IMG/VR virus record: IMGVR_UViG_3300028840_000739
Coordinates: 1 to 29,067 of that record
Length of the DNA: 29,067 nucleotides
Direction: 5' to 3' (one strand)
Source: a virus
Shown: in pieces, positions 1 through 6,967 of the stretch
How positions within the stretch are numbered: position 1 is the stretch's first letter
Layout: every line of letters starts with the position of its first letter
The notes under the pieces: generated by a model
The model's input: only the letters and a program-made list of their open reading frames with translations
What the model was told of the DNA's origin: nothing
Databases searched by the model: none
Translations under genes and position numbers: made by a program

Positions 1-8
1 CTCAAGGA

Positions 9-962
9 ATGGCTATAAAAGGGACTTCCGACTACATAGATGGGGATGGGAACCTACTCAGGCGGTGGGTTAAGACGGATAAAAACAAGGAGCAGCTCGA
101 AGAGGATATAAAAGAGACTGTCGCAGCACTTAAGGAAACGATTAAGCCAGTTAAAAGAATCAAGGCGCCGAAGAAAAACAAAAGCAAATTGCTTAACCTT
201 TACACTCTAACTGATTTTCACCTGGGAATGCTGGCATGGCATGAAGAAACCGGCGCGGACTGGGATTTAGACATCGCTGAAAACATGATGGTTAGCGCCT
301 TTAAGCATTTGATAGAGCACTCTCCAGAGGCGGAGGTGGGCTTTTTTAATGAGTTGGGTGACTTCGAGCATTACGATTCCCATGTCGCTATTACACCTAT
401 GAATAACCATATCCTAGACTCTGACGGAAGGCCTACAAAAATGATTAGGACTTCAATTAGGGTTCAGCGCCAGGTTATTGAAATGATGGCGCAAAAATAC
501 CCTAAAGTCGTTGTCTTGAATGCTGAGGGTAATCACAACATTATATCGAGCGTGTGGAAGCGGGAGTTGTTCGCAGAGTTTTACCGAGATAACCCGAGAA
601 TAGACGTTATTACTGAGGTTCTCCCTTATTATGCTTATGAATGGGGTGTGAATATGCTGGGCTTCCATCATGGGCATTTAAAGAAAGGCTCAAGCAGCGC
701 TGACGTTTTCTTATCTAATCACCGTGAAATGTATGGGCGTACCAAGTGCTTACACATTCATGGGGGACACCAGCACCATAGAGAAATCAAGGAAAGCAGC
801 ACACACATATGGGAAATGCACCCAACTTTAGCCGCCGCAGACGCTTACGCTGCCAGGGGTGGATGGGGCGCTCAGAGGGCAATGCAGCAAATTACCTACC
901 ATCAGGACTTCTTTGAAACCTCTCGTTGTATCTTTAGGCCAGAGATGTTATTGTCATGTTAA
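9..962 (+). CDS. Calcineurin-like metallophosphoesterase (phage nuclease/phosphatase)
   Basis: The metal-binding blocks of the metallophosphoesterase fold appear in order: TDFHLG (residues 68-73), GDFEHYD (117-123), GNHN (174-177), HHGH (220-223) and HIHGGHQHH (249-257). Members include SbcD/Mre11-type nucleases and many phage phosphoesterases. The substrate here cannot be told, but a role in phage DNA metabolism is plausible. Residues 20-62 are rich in Lys and Glu and may be a linker or a DNA-contacting extension. The ATG at 9 follows AAGGA with no spacing, and the frame stays open to the left edge. The true start may therefore lie outside the window, leaving this gene 5'-partial. The HNH gene follows after 15 bases. 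Confidence 0.8.
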   Translation: MAIKGTSDYIDGDGNLLRRWVKTDKNKEQLEEDIKETVAALKETIKPVKRIKAPKKNKSKLLNLYTLTDFHLGMLAWHEETGADWDLDIAENMMVSAFKHLIEHSPEAEVGFFNELGDFEHYDSHVAITPMNNHILDSDGRPTKMIRTSIRVQRQVIEMMAQKYPKVVVLNAEGNHNIISSVWKRELFAEFYRDNPRIDVITEVLPYYAYEWGVNMLGFHHGHLKKGSSSADVFLSNHREMYGRTKCLHIHGGHQHHREIKESSTHIWEMHPTLAAADAYAARGGWGAQRAMQQITYHQDFFETSRCIFRPEMLLSC

Positions 963-977
963 ACATGAGAGGCATAT

Positions 978-1400
978 ATGGCACAGACAAGAGAAGAAAT
1001 AAACGCATATAAGCGAGAGTATAGGCGCAAGACAAACAACGCAGATACAAAGAAATACGAAAAGACCCCTAACGGGTTTTTAATGCGCTGCTATAGAAAC
1101 ATGAAAAGCCGGGTAACTGGTGTACAGAAAGCCAAGCTTCACTTATACGAGGGAAAGGAGCTACTGGACAAGCATGAATTCTATGAGTGGGCTAAGGGCT
1201 GTAGTGTATTTTGGGAGCTTTTTAAGGCTTGGGAGGCGTCAGGGTATGAGCGTAGATTAACGCCTTCTGTGGATAGATTAGATAGCTCTATGGGGTATCA
1301 CCTAGATAATATGGAGTGGGTCACACACTCTGAGAATTCCAGGCGTGGGAGCTTTGCAGCAAAAAGAAAGCGTGAGGAAATGCGGCGGCTAGACGAATAA
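978..1400 (+). CDS. HNH-type endonuclease (phage, possibly homing)
   Basis: 140 aa. The C-terminal half has TPSVDRLDSSMGYHLDNMEW (residues 95-114) followed by THSENSRRG. This matches the common phage HNH family pattern PSxDRxDxSKGYxxDNxxWxTHSENSRxG, in which D/R and N/H residues form the active site. The N-terminus is highly basic, consistent with DNA binding. Proteins of this kind act as free-standing homing endonucleases or as packaging-associated nucleases; its place in front of a block of tiny genes fits a mobile, free-standing enzyme. No zinc-binding cysteine pairs are visible. The family call rests on motif memory, not on a search. Confidence 0.75.
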   Translation: MAQTREEINAYKREYRRKTNNADTKKYEKTPNGFLMRCYRNMKSRVTGVQKAKLHLYEGKELLDKHEFYEWAKGCSVFWELFKAWEASGYERRLTPSVDRLDSSMGYHLDNMEWVTHSENSRRGSFAAKRKREEMRRLDE

Positions 1401-1402
1401 CC

Positions 1403-1431
1403 TTTACCTACCCCCTAAAATTCTCTAATAT
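1403..1431 (+). promoter_or_regulatory. Possible sigma70 promoter before the small-gene block
   Basis: TTTACC (1403-1408), a 17-base spacer, then TAATAT (1426-1431). Each box matches 4 of 6 consensus bases. The start site would fall at about the ATG of the 59-aa gene, so transcripts would be leaderless or nearly so. Weak on its own. Confidence 0.3.
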
Positions 1432-1437
1432 GGAGCT

Positions 1438-1617
1438 ATGGAATCCATATATGATGAAACAGTCTATCTAGAGTCCCTCAGAGCGCGTATTGTGGAGATT
1501 GTAGAGGAGATGAACGCAGAGGGGCATATACACCCTTATACGCTGTCAGGGCTGTTTATGGATCTCTCAATAGAGATGGCAACACCGGAATATGAGTGGG
1601 AGGAGTATGACGAATAG
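1438..1617 (+). CDS. Small acidic protein, unknown function
   Basis: 59 codons from ATG 1438 to TAG 1615. The product is strongly acidic, with many Glu, and ends in a Trp/Tyr/Glu-rich tail (EYEWEEYDE). The only Shine-Dalgarno-like bases (GGAG, 1432-1435) sit two bases from the ATG, which is too close, so it may be translated from a leaderless message. It fills the gap between the HNH gene and the next gene in the same orientation, like the other tiny genes here. Family not recognised. Confidence 0.5.
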   Translation: MESIYDETVYLESLRARIVEIVEEMNAEGHIHPYTLSGLFMDLSIEMATPEYEWEEYDE

Positions 1618-1628
1618 GTACTTTCCAC
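1614..1628. promoter_or_regulatory. 15-base element repeated in inverse at 6948-6962
   Basis: ATAGGTACTTTCCAC is the exact reverse complement of the bases at 6948-6962, which lie in the spacer of the portal promoter. It starts with the half-site ATAGGTA also found in the inverted repeat at 20732-20749. It begins within the last codons of the 59-aa gene and runs into the 71-base gap after it. A protein-binding site is an inference. Confidence 0.35.
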
Positions 1629-1635
1629 AATAGTA

Positions 1636-1653
1636 ACCCTCTCTAGATAGGGT
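1636..1653. promoter_or_regulatory. 18-base imperfect palindrome, candidate operator
   Basis: ACCCTCTCTAGATAGGGT is self-complementary except for one base pair. It sits in the short gap before the 94-aa gene, directly upstream of AT-rich bases (TAATATCTATATT) that could hold a -10 box. No good -35 box pairs with these, so the promoter itself is not established. Confidence 0.3.
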
Positions 1654-1688
1654 AATATCTATATTTAACGAGAGCAGAGGGGGAACAT

Positions 1689-1973
1689 ATGTATATTTAT
1701 GACAAGCCAAAAGACCCGGCATTATTGAAGATTATGGAGGATTTCAAGCGCAAGTGGCGAAGATGCGTATATAGCTGTAAAACAGCCAAGCAACTAGAGG
1801 TGGCTAGAGCATGGCGGCAGCGATGGCACAAGCAGCACGAACACCTGTTTGATAAGCAGTCATTCAACCTGTTCAATATGGATTTGCACCACGAATGCTT
1901 CCTTTTGGTTGAGAATGAAATCTTCTGGAGAGAGCACAGAAGGTTGACAGAGTGCGAGGAATCAGGTAAATAA
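1689..1973 (+). CDS. Conserved-looking small phage protein, unknown function
   Basis: 94 aa, translated from ATG 1689 behind a strong Shine-Dalgarno sequence (GAGGGGG, six-base spacing). The product is very rich in Trp, Arg, Lys and His (RKWRRC, ARAWRQRWHKQHEH) and looks helical and basic, suggesting nucleic-acid or protein contact. No catalytic motif seen. It is the first gene after the longest gap in this block, and that gap carries a palindrome and a shared 15-base element, so it may head its own transcript. Family not recognised. Confidence 0.6.
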   Translation: MYIYDKPKDPALLKIMEDFKRKWRRCVYSCKTAKQLEVARAWRQRWHKQHEHLFDKQSFNLFNMDLHHECFLLVENEIFWREHRRLTECEESGK

Positions 1974-2004
1974 GTAGTTACTAACTTGAAAACGGAGGTG
2001 TATA

Positions 2005-2187
2005 ATGTGCCTTGCAGTCGAAGTGGTAACAGCAAATAGCCTTAAATACGGCACTCCACCAGCGCAACCTATGGCGCTAAGTACTATTTATTCCCGCTGG
2101 AAACGTCAACAGGTACTAAACAGCAGGAAGCTAAAGGAATACGGAAAGACACTAAGAGGGGATTCAACTTGGCTCGTAACCCGGTAA
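2005..2187 (+). CDS. Small basic protein, unknown function
   Basis: 60 aa from ATG 2005, preceded by an excellent Shine-Dalgarno sequence GGAGGTG four bases upstream. The middle is basic (YSRWKRQQVLNSRKLKEYGK). Its 3' end overlaps the TTG-started gene that follows by 19 bases in another frame. A TATAAT string at 2001-2006 overlaps the start but is probably incidental. No family recognised. Confidence 0.55.
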   Translation: MCLAVEVVTANSLKYGTPPAQPMALSTIYSRWKRQQVLNSRKLKEYGKTLRGDSTWLVTR

Positions 2188-2297
2188 AAAAGGGCTTAGA
2201 CAAAACCCACAAGCCAAAGACCCACAAAGATAAGAAAAAGGAAGCCAAGAAAACCGGCCTTCTTATTGATTACAGTGGTGGGAAGAGGTGGAAGTAA
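2169..2297 (+). CDS. 42-aa Lys-rich peptide with TTG start
   Basis: The frame opens with TTG at 2169, seven bases after GAGGGGA, and ends at TAA 2295-2297. The product starts MARNPVKKGLDKTHKPKTHK, is extremely Lys/His-rich, and ends GGKRWK. From memory, many phages encode short proteins with an R/KNPVxK...H.P.TH.DKKK pattern of unknown role; this resembles them. The start codon and small size make it easy to miss. It overlaps both neighbours, as is common in this block. The product is inferred to be real from the ribosome site and the family-like pattern. Confidence 0.6.
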   Translation: MARNPVKKGLDKTHKPKTHKDKKKEAKKTGLLIDYSGGKRWK

Positions 2298-2560
2298 TAC
2301 TAGGAACGCTATCAGAAGCCAATATAAAGCGATATGGGGACGATTGGCTTATAGTGGTGGGATTGGACTACGGAAGGCAGAAAAAGCCGTATTTGCCAAC
2401 TAAGGCACTCCTACAGCCATTTAGAGTTATAGATCTAATCGAGATATGCGGTAAGCAGTCCTGGAATGACGTAAAAACCAGCACAATTAAGATAAAGTGT
2501 GACTATGAGAAGCTAATTGCTATAGGTCATGCGATAAAGGAGGAGTGGATAGAGGTATGA
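2288..2560 (+). CDS. Small protein, unknown function
   Basis: 90 aa from GTG 2288, with a purine-rich ribosome site (GGGAAGA) just upstream and a 10-base overlap with the Lys-rich peptide gene. The composition looks like a small globular domain with alternating hydrophobic strands (WLIVVGLDYG, IKIKCDYEKLIAIG). No motif recognised. Its stop TGA overlaps the ATG of the next gene. Confidence 0.6.
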   Translation: MEVILGTLSEANIKRYGDDWLIVVGLDYGRQKKPYLPTKALLQPFRVIDLIEICGKQSWNDVKTSTIKIKCDYEKLIAIGHAIKEEWIEV

Positions 2561-2736
2561 GGGGTAAAAACGAACATCCGATGGTTATGGTTTGGGTGAC
2601 TGAGTGGGGAGTTCACGCAATTCCAGATAAATTTAAGCGATTGAGATTCACTAAGAGCGGAATGCCAGATAAGCGGTACAAAATGTACAGTGCGTTTATG
2701 AAGTGGCTAGAAGAAGTGGAGAGGAGAGAGGCATGA
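2557..2736 (+). CDS. Small protein, unknown function
   Basis: 59 aa. The start is taken as ATG 2557 because it makes a 4-base ATGA overlap with the upstream stop, the rule throughout this block. An in-frame GTG at 2545 abuts the AGGAGGA and is too close to it. The product is basic, with aromatic residues (VWVTEWGVHAI, RYKMYSAFMKWLEEV). Not recognised. Confidence 0.6.
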   Translation: MRGKNEHPMVMVWVTEWGVHAIPDKFKRLRFTKSGMPDKRYKMYSAFMKWLEEVERREA

Positions 2737-2966
2737 TTGTGATACTAGCGAATAGTGAAAATGATGATAAGGTGTATATAGACTTAAGGCATGTTATCGC
2801 CATTGAGCCTTTACACTATTTAAATGGGATGGGATGGGACATTGGTTACCATTTAAATAGCGGGTGCTACACAGCCTATTTGGGAGAGGTGTCAGAGAAG
2901 AAAGCAAGAGAATTATACAAGGATTTTGTTGACGCTTGGATGGAAGCAAAGGGGGCTAAAGCATGA
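2733..2966 (+). CDS. Small acidic protein, unknown function
   Basis: 77 aa, starting at ATG 2733 in an ATGA overlap with the previous gene and behind GGAGAGGAGAG. An extended start at 2703 would deeply overlap the previous gene and is less likely. Short beta-strand-like segments (MIVILANSE, KVYIDLRHVIAIEPL) are followed by a C-terminal helix (EKKARELYKDFVDAWMEAK). Not recognised. Confidence 0.6.
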   Translation: MIVILANSENDDKVYIDLRHVIAIEPLHYLNGMGWDIGYHLNSGCYTAYLGEVSEKKARELYKDFVDAWMEAKGAKA

Positions 2967-3196
2967 AAGAATCAGAACTAGACGCTGTTAAACGAGAAAA
3001 CCGCTTACTTAAACACCGAAACAGCCATCTAGAGCAAAAGATAGCTGATATAATCTTAGCTGAAAGCACTGTACTGGCAACATTTGATAGGGCGGTAGAG
3101 GAGTGTGTAGATCCTGTGGTCTATGAGAGAATCCGGGCTAGAATATCTGAGCTAAACAAAGAGCAAGTCAAGAAAGATGAGATTATTACTAATTAA
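2963..3196 (+). CDS. Small coiled-coil protein
   Basis: 77 aa starting at an ATGA overlap. Residues 1-30 (KRENRLLKHRNSHLEQKIAD) carry heptad-like Leu/Ile spacing, suggesting a coiled coil, and the C-terminus is again helical and charged (YERIRARISELNKEQVKKDE). Probably a dimeric protein; function unknown. Confidence 0.6.
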   Translation: MKESELDAVKRENRLLKHRNSHLEQKIADIILAESTVLATFDRAVEECVDPVVYERIRARISELNKEQVKKDEIITN

Positions 3197-3479
3197 ATTG
3201 CTCCTTAAAGGGTTAAATCTTACGGTAGATGATAGCCGTAAGTTACGGGAAACAACCAATTTCACTCTTATGACAAATGGTCAGGCAGACCTTGATTTTA
3301 AGCACTGTAACGACCAGGCTTATACTAAAGGCAGATTAGACGGATATAAAAACGGGCAAGAGTTTGGAAGATACGAGGTATTAAGATATACTAAGAACTT
3401 CAACGGATGGGATAGTGTGGCGGAGCATTTTAAATACGATGAATTACTAATTAAATTCCCTGAAGAGAGAGTACCATGA
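3177..3479 (+). CDS. Small protein, unknown function
   Basis: Up to 100 aa from ATG 3177, overlapping the previous gene by 20 bases; the ribosome site is weak (AAGAAAG). The hydrophobic first residues (MRLLLIKLLLKGLNL) might be a real N-terminus or an over-extension. The remainder (TKGRLDGYKNGQEFGRYE) is polar with no motif I recognise. The stop TGA overlaps the next ATG. Confidence 0.5.
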   Translation: MRLLLIKLLLKGLNLTVDDSRKLRETTNFTLMTNGQADLDFKHCNDQAYTKGRLDGYKNGQEFGRYEVLRYTKNFNGWDSVAEHFKYDELLIKFPEERVP

Positions 3480-3622
3480 AAGAGAAACCAACTAAGTGGG
3501 TAAAATCCATGCCACAGCGTAAGGCAGTATCCTACTCTAAGGAATCACCACTTAAGAACAAACATGACAACGGGATTAATGACAAGCCTAAGGCTAAACC
3601 GGCTCACAATCCCTGCTATTAA
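3476..3622 (+). CDS. 48-aa basic peptide, unknown function
   Basis: ATG 3476 to TAA 3620-3622, beginning at an ATGA overlap with the upstream gene. The product is Lys/Ser/Pro/Asn-rich and probably disordered (KEKPTKWVKSMPQRKAVSYS), ending HNPCY. The coupled start and lack of alternative coding support it, but no homology is recognised. Confidence 0.5.
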   Translation: MKEKPTKWVKSMPQRKAVSYSKESPLKNKHDNGINDKPKAKPAHNPCY

Positions 3623-3629
3623 CAGTTTA

Positions 3630-3683
3630 GGGACTCTCGGGGGGTAATCCCCTCCAATTCCGTCTCGGCCTCTCGGGAGTTCC
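3630..3683 (+). other. GC-rich structured intergenic stretch
   Basis: GGGACTC (3630-3636) can pair with GAGTTCC (3677-3683) through seven pairs, one a G-T wobble. Inside, GGGG-TAAT-CCCC and CCG-TCT-CGG can form two more hairpins. CTCTCGGG appears twice. The GC content is well above the surroundings. No T-run follows, so it is not a standard terminator, and 54 bases is too short for a tRNA. It could be an RNA structure or processing signal. Confidence 0.35.
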
Positions 3684-3692
3684 GCTTAAATT

Positions 3693-3956
3693 ATGAAAGA
3701 GCTAACAATAGATGAGATGCCAAAGCATGATAACGGGGCATCATTTTACATGGAGGAAAGGGTGGATAATTTAATATATTGTCGATTTAGAAAACTTGAT
3801 AGAGGAACTTGGGCGATAGCTTTTGTGTGTAACGGAGAGGATGTTTTATATTGGTGGGTCGACACAGAAGAGCAGATCCAAAGATTGCTTGAAAGGTACG
3901 CAAAGCACATGATTATGCCTAATAATACCCGAGTAGATATAACTGGTGTGGCATGA
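3693..3956 (+). CDS. Small protein, unknown function
   Basis: 87 aa from ATG 3693. A beta-rich core (LIYCRFRKLDRGTWAIAFVC, DVLYWWVDTEEQIQ) and a helical segment (RLLERYAKHM) suggest a small folded domain. No motif recognised. It follows the GC-rich structured stretch, and its stop overlaps the next start by 4 bases (ATGA). Confidence 0.6.
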   Translation: MKELTIDEMPKHDNGASFYMEERVDNLIYCRFRKLDRGTWAIAFVCNGEDVLYWWVDTEEQIQRLLERYAKHMIMPNNTRVDITGVA

Positions 3957-4186
3957 ATGCGAAAGAGCTAGAAAAACACAGAGATAAATTCGAGTCCTTG
4001 AAAGAGAAATTCATGGGCTTATCTGATTACACAGACAATATACAGAAATACCGAGCTATCTACCGAAGAATCAAGCAAAACATGGTAGATATAATCGAGG
4101 GTAAACCCTATCACATTAAAGTAACTGACATCCCAGTAAGTATCAGGGAGGATGTTAGTCAGATATTAACCGAACTGGAGGGGTGA
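3953..4186 (+). CDS. Small helical protein, unknown function
   Basis: 77 aa, coupled by ATGA to the gene before. The sequence is helical and charged (KELEKHRDKFESLKEKFMGL, KYRAIYRRIKQNMVDIIEGK). It is the last of the tiny-gene block before the terminase genes. Its TGA stop lies inside the inverted repeat at 4183-4199. Function unknown. Confidence 0.6.
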   Translation: MNAKELEKHRDKFESLKEKFMGLSDYTDNIQKYRAIYRRIKQNMVDIIEGKPYHIKVTDIPVSIREDVSQILTELEG

Positions 4187-4199
4187 CAAAAAGTGTCAC
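4183..4199 (+). promoter_or_regulatory. Inverted repeat upstream of terS
   Basis: GTGACA-AAAAG-TGTCAC forms a 6-bp stem with a 5-base loop, ending 14 bases before the TerS start. The bases after it read TCACTATAGAG. It could be an RNA hairpin or an operator; no T-run follows, so a terminator is unlikely. Confidence 0.35.
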
Positions 4200-4213
4200 T
4201 ATAGAGTTAAAGA

Positions 4214-4705
4214 ATGGCTCGACCAACTAAATACGATGAATCATACAATGAGCAGGTTATTAAGCTCTGTAAACTAGGCGCTACAGATGTACAACTTGCT
4301 GATTTCTTTAATGTTTCTGAGGCCTCTATCCATAGGTGGAAGAAGGACTATCCAGAGTTTTGCAAGTCCATAAAAGAAGGCAAGGAAATAGCAGATGCTA
4401 CCGTTGCTGAATCACTCTTTCATAGGGCTATAGGCTATTCACATCCTGAGGATAAGATATTCTGTAACTCTAAAGGTGAGGAGACTGTAATACCTACGGT
4501 TAAGCATTATGCGCCAGATGCTACGAGTGCTATCTTCTGGCTAAAGAATAGACGACCCGATGTGTGGAGAGATAAGCGAGAGGTTGACTTTGGAGAGAAT
4601 GCTACAGAGGCTATACAGGCTATCAGTACGGCGCTCACACATTCTGAAGCCTCTCAAATATACCAGGATTCAATTAAATCGCAGAATAAAGAACTGAAGC
4701 ATTAG
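4214..4705 (+). CDS. terS: Terminase small subunit
   Basis: 163 aa. The N-terminus (ARPTKYDESYNEQVIKLCKL, then GATDVQLADFFNVSEASIHR) is the helix-turn-helix typical of phage small terminases, residues 3-45. The segment ATSAIFWLKNRRPDVWRDKR is also characteristic of the family. TerS recognises the packaging start on the phage DNA and hands it to TerL, which is encoded two genes downstream. The length fits the family. The C-terminal 30 residues are polar and probably bind TerL or are disordered. The packaging site is often inside or near this gene, but I cannot locate it. Confidence 0.85.
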   Translation: MARPTKYDESYNEQVIKLCKLGATDVQLADFFNVSEASIHRWKKDYPEFCKSIKEGKEIADATVAESLFHRAIGYSHPEDKIFCNSKGEETVIPTVKHYAPDATSAIFWLKNRRPDVWRDKREVDFGENATEAIQAISTALTHSEASQIYQDSIKSQNKELKH

Positions 4706-4713
4706 GAGGGGCT

Positions 4714-4974
4714 ATGGATATAGAGACATTACGCAAAGGGAGCGCTTTACACCGCAGCAAGCAAAGGCTAGAGCGTATCGTTGGCGAGTTAAACGATCAC
4801 GCCGATTCAGTAAAGGATCAGCCTGATAAGGCAGTTACGCTAATGATAGATATTCTTGGTGATTATCCGGAGTTTTTCGAAGACTCGATGGCACTGTCAG
4901 CACTTTTAGTAAGCGCAGCAAAAAAAGCAGAAGATAAGCTTGATGCCACAAAGGCAGAATTTGAGGCGCTGTGA
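4714..4974 (+). CDS. Small protein between TerS and TerL, unknown
   Basis: 86 aa with a strong ribosome site (GGAGGGG) and a predicted all-helical fold (LHRSKQRLERIVGELNDHAD, LVSAAKKAEDKLDATKAEFE). It ends in a 4-base GTGA overlap with terL, so the two are likely translationally coupled and the protein may take part in packaging or assembly. No family recognised. Confidence 0.65.
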   Translation: MDIETLRKGSALHRSKQRLERIVGELNDHADSVKDQPDKAVTLMIDILGDYPEFFEDSMALSALLVSAAKKAEDKLDATKAEFEAL

Positions 4975-6464
4975 ACGAATCTCAAGTAATCGAGATATTG
5001 GAGGATAGGCAGCAAACCCTTATGAGGTTAAGGAATGATCCCCAATTATTCCAGGCTGCTAAATTACACTATGAGAATCATCCTTCTGATTTCATAGATG
5101 ATTGGTTAATGACCTACGACCCACGGCAAGACATTCCCCTAATGCCGTTTATCCTATTCCCTAGACAGCGTGAGTTTATAGATTGGCTATACGATAGATG
5201 GCGGGGTAAGGAGGATGGCTTAGTAGAGAAGTCCCGTGATATGGGCTTAACGTGGCTCTGCTGTGCTTTTGCTGCTTGGATGTGGCTATTCCATCCAGGA
5301 CAGAGTATATCCTTTGGCTCACGCAAAGAGGATTTAGTGGATAAGGTGGGCGATCCTGATTCCATCTTTGAGAAGATACGAATAATTCTTGATAACCTGC
5401 CTATTGAGTTCCTTCCTCAGGGGTTTTCATTGCGCCAACATGCTACCCACTTAAAGATACTGAACCCTGATAACGGGGCTAATATCAAGGGTGAGGCTGG
5501 CGATAATATCGGTAGGGGCGGGCGTAGTTCTGTATATTTCAAGGATGAGTCAGCATTCTATGAGCGGCCTGAGAAGATTGAAGCGGCTTTAAGTATGAAC
5601 TCTGATGTTAAGATTGATGTCTCTACCCCTAATGGCAATGGTAACCCTTTCTATCAGAAGCGGCACCAAGGCAAGATTCCAGTATTTACGTTTAACTGGC
5701 GAGATGATCCACGCAAGGGGGACAAGTGGTACCAGAAGCAGAAGGAGTTACTCGACCCGGTTATCCTGGCTCAAGAGGTAGACATAGACTATAACGCCTC
5801 GGTGGGTAATGTGTTGATAGATGCTGAGGATATACGTGAGGCTATGCTAAATCGCGCTAGTGAGATCTTTGACGAAAAGGGTAATGACTCCCCTATGGTC
5901 TTAGGCGTTGATGTAGCGAGGTTTGGAGAGGACAGGACGGTATTATGTTTTAGGCAGGGCAGGGAAGTTCACTGGTTTAGAGTGTTTGATAAGCTCGATA
6001 CCATGCAGACCGTGGGTGCTGTGATGGCTGAAATGGCTGAGATTCCCTTCGATGCTGTGTTTGTTGATACCGTAGGCGTGGGAGCTGGTGTATACGATAG
6101 ACTCTGTGAACATTACGATAATATCTATTCTGTTAACGGTGGCTCTAAAGCCCATGAGATCGGGAAGTATTTCAACAAGAGGGCTGAGTGTTGGGGTCGT
6201 ATGAGAGAATGGTCTAAGGATTGGCCTTGTATCCTACCCAATGCACAAGAGGTACAGAGTGACCTTTGCTCCCTTCAGTACTCGTATAATTCAAACAGTC
6301 AATTAGTCTTGGAGAAGAAAGAGGATGCCAAGAAACGCGGCGTTAGATCTCCTGACATTGCCGATGCACTGGCCTTAACCTTTGCTGAGCCTGTCACTAT
6401 TTGGGAAGATGAGGACATCTACGCTAATCACCATGAAGGCAGGTCGCAGAAAACCGGCTACTAG
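4971..6464 (+). CDS. terL: Terminase large subunit (packaging ATPase/nuclease)
   Basis: 497 aa, GTG start coupled to the previous gene. ATPase part: a Walker-A-like loop KSRDMGLTW (residues 87-95), Walker B VYFKDESA (188-195, with D192/E193) and the coupling motif VSTPNGNGNPF (217-227). RNase H-like nuclease part: D314 in GVDVARFG, D366 in FVDTVGVG, and the terminal acidic pair in SPDIADALAL (D462/D465). All parts of an intact TerL are present at normal length. It pumps DNA into the prohead through the portal (696-aa gene downstream) and cuts it from the concatemer. Confidence 0.95.
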   Translation: MNESQVIEILEDRQQTLMRLRNDPQLFQAAKLHYENHPSDFIDDWLMTYDPRQDIPLMPFILFPRQREFIDWLYDRWRGKEDGLVEKSRDMGLTWLCCAFAAWMWLFHPGQSISFGSRKEDLVDKVGDPDSIFEKIRIILDNLPIEFLPQGFSLRQHATHLKILNPDNGANIKGEAGDNIGRGGRSSVYFKDESAFYERPEKIEAALSMNSDVKIDVSTPNGNGNPFYQKRHQGKIPVFTFNWRDDPRKGDKWYQKQKELLDPVILAQEVDIDYNASVGNVLIDAEDIREAMLNRASEIFDEKGNDSPMVLGVDVARFGEDRTVLCFRQGREVHWFRVFDKLDTMQTVGAVMAEMAEIPFDAVFVDTVGVGAGVYDRLCEHYDNIYSVNGGSKAHEIGKYFNKRAECWGRMREWSKDWPCILPNAQEVQSDLCSLQYSYNSNSQLVLEKKEDAKKRGVRSPDIADALALTFAEPVTIWEDEDIYANHHEGRSQKTGY

Positions 6465-6533
6465 GTACAAATACGTATACTTAAGCTGGGATGGCTTGGT
6501 ATCATATCCGCATCTACCTAACAGGAGATAGAG

Positions 6534-6926
6534 ATGGAAAGAGAGCTGCTAGAGTTGAGAGCGCGAATTCAGAGCCTCATTGATGATGCGAGATGGCGAG
6601 CTAATGATATACCGGCTGACGGAAAGCTTGGGAGCACTCACCCCATATGGCGCTCAGCTTACAATGCTCTCGCGTGTAAACTTGAAAAAATTTTGGAGAG
6701 GAGGAAGGCGCCGTGGGCAGACTTTGCGGGTGTTGATATTTATGAGGGCGACACGATCCTCCATCCAGATGGTACTCGCGGAGTTGTTGTTTTTGTTGAT
6801 GGAGAGACTGAAAGAACAGACTGTAAGGATTATGGCTGGAAAGTGGATTATCAAGACGGCTCACCCTTTGTTTTTCTTGGGCTACAGATTGGGGATAAGG
6901 GGCAGGCTGTAGTTGTTACAGACTAA
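6534..6926 (+). CDS. YopX-like domain protein (possible moron)
   Basis: 130 aa with AGGAG ribosome site. Residues 1-60 are helical with Trp (ARWRANDIP, IWRSAYNALA). Residues 60-130 (FAGVDIYEGDTILHPDGTRG, then VVVF) resemble YopX-type beta-barrel domains, whose hallmark is DxxGxxIYEGDIV. The function of that family is not established. The gene sits alone between terL and portal with small gaps on both sides, the downstream one holding the strongest promoter in the window. That is the layout of a late-acquired gene. Family call moderate. Confidence 0.5.
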   Translation: MERELLELRARIQSLIDDARWRANDIPADGKLGSTHPIWRSAYNALACKLEKILERRKAPWADFAGVDIYEGDTILHPDGTRGVVVFVDGETERTDCKDYGWKVDYQDGSPFVFLGLQIGDKGQAVVVTD

Positions 6927-6938
6927 AATAGTAACTAG

Positions 6939-6967
6939 TTGTCAACCGTGGAAAGTACCTATATAAT
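6939..6967 (+). promoter_or_regulatory. Strong sigma70-type promoter for portal/head operon
   Basis: TTGTCA (6939-6944, 5 of 6), a 17-base spacer, TATAAT (6962-6967, 6 of 6). Predicted start about 6974, leaving a short leader before the portal ATG at 6991. The spacer contains GTGGAAAGTACCTAT, the inverse of the element at 1614-1628, and AACTAGTT (6933-6940) is a palindrome overlapping the -35. Confidence 0.8.

Noticed and set aside
2001-2006. TATAAT before the 60-aa gene as a promoter
   Set aside because: It overlaps the start codon and ribosome site of that gene, and the paired -35 (TTACTA) matches only 3 of 6.
3630-3683. A tRNA gene
   Set aside because: The stem outline is tRNA-like but the region is only 54 bases and lacks anticodon and T-loop sequence. 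Kept as a structured element of unknown role.
6476-6481. TATACT after terL as a -10 box
   Set aside because: No -35 box at 16-18 bases (the sequence there is ACCGGC) and no extended -10.
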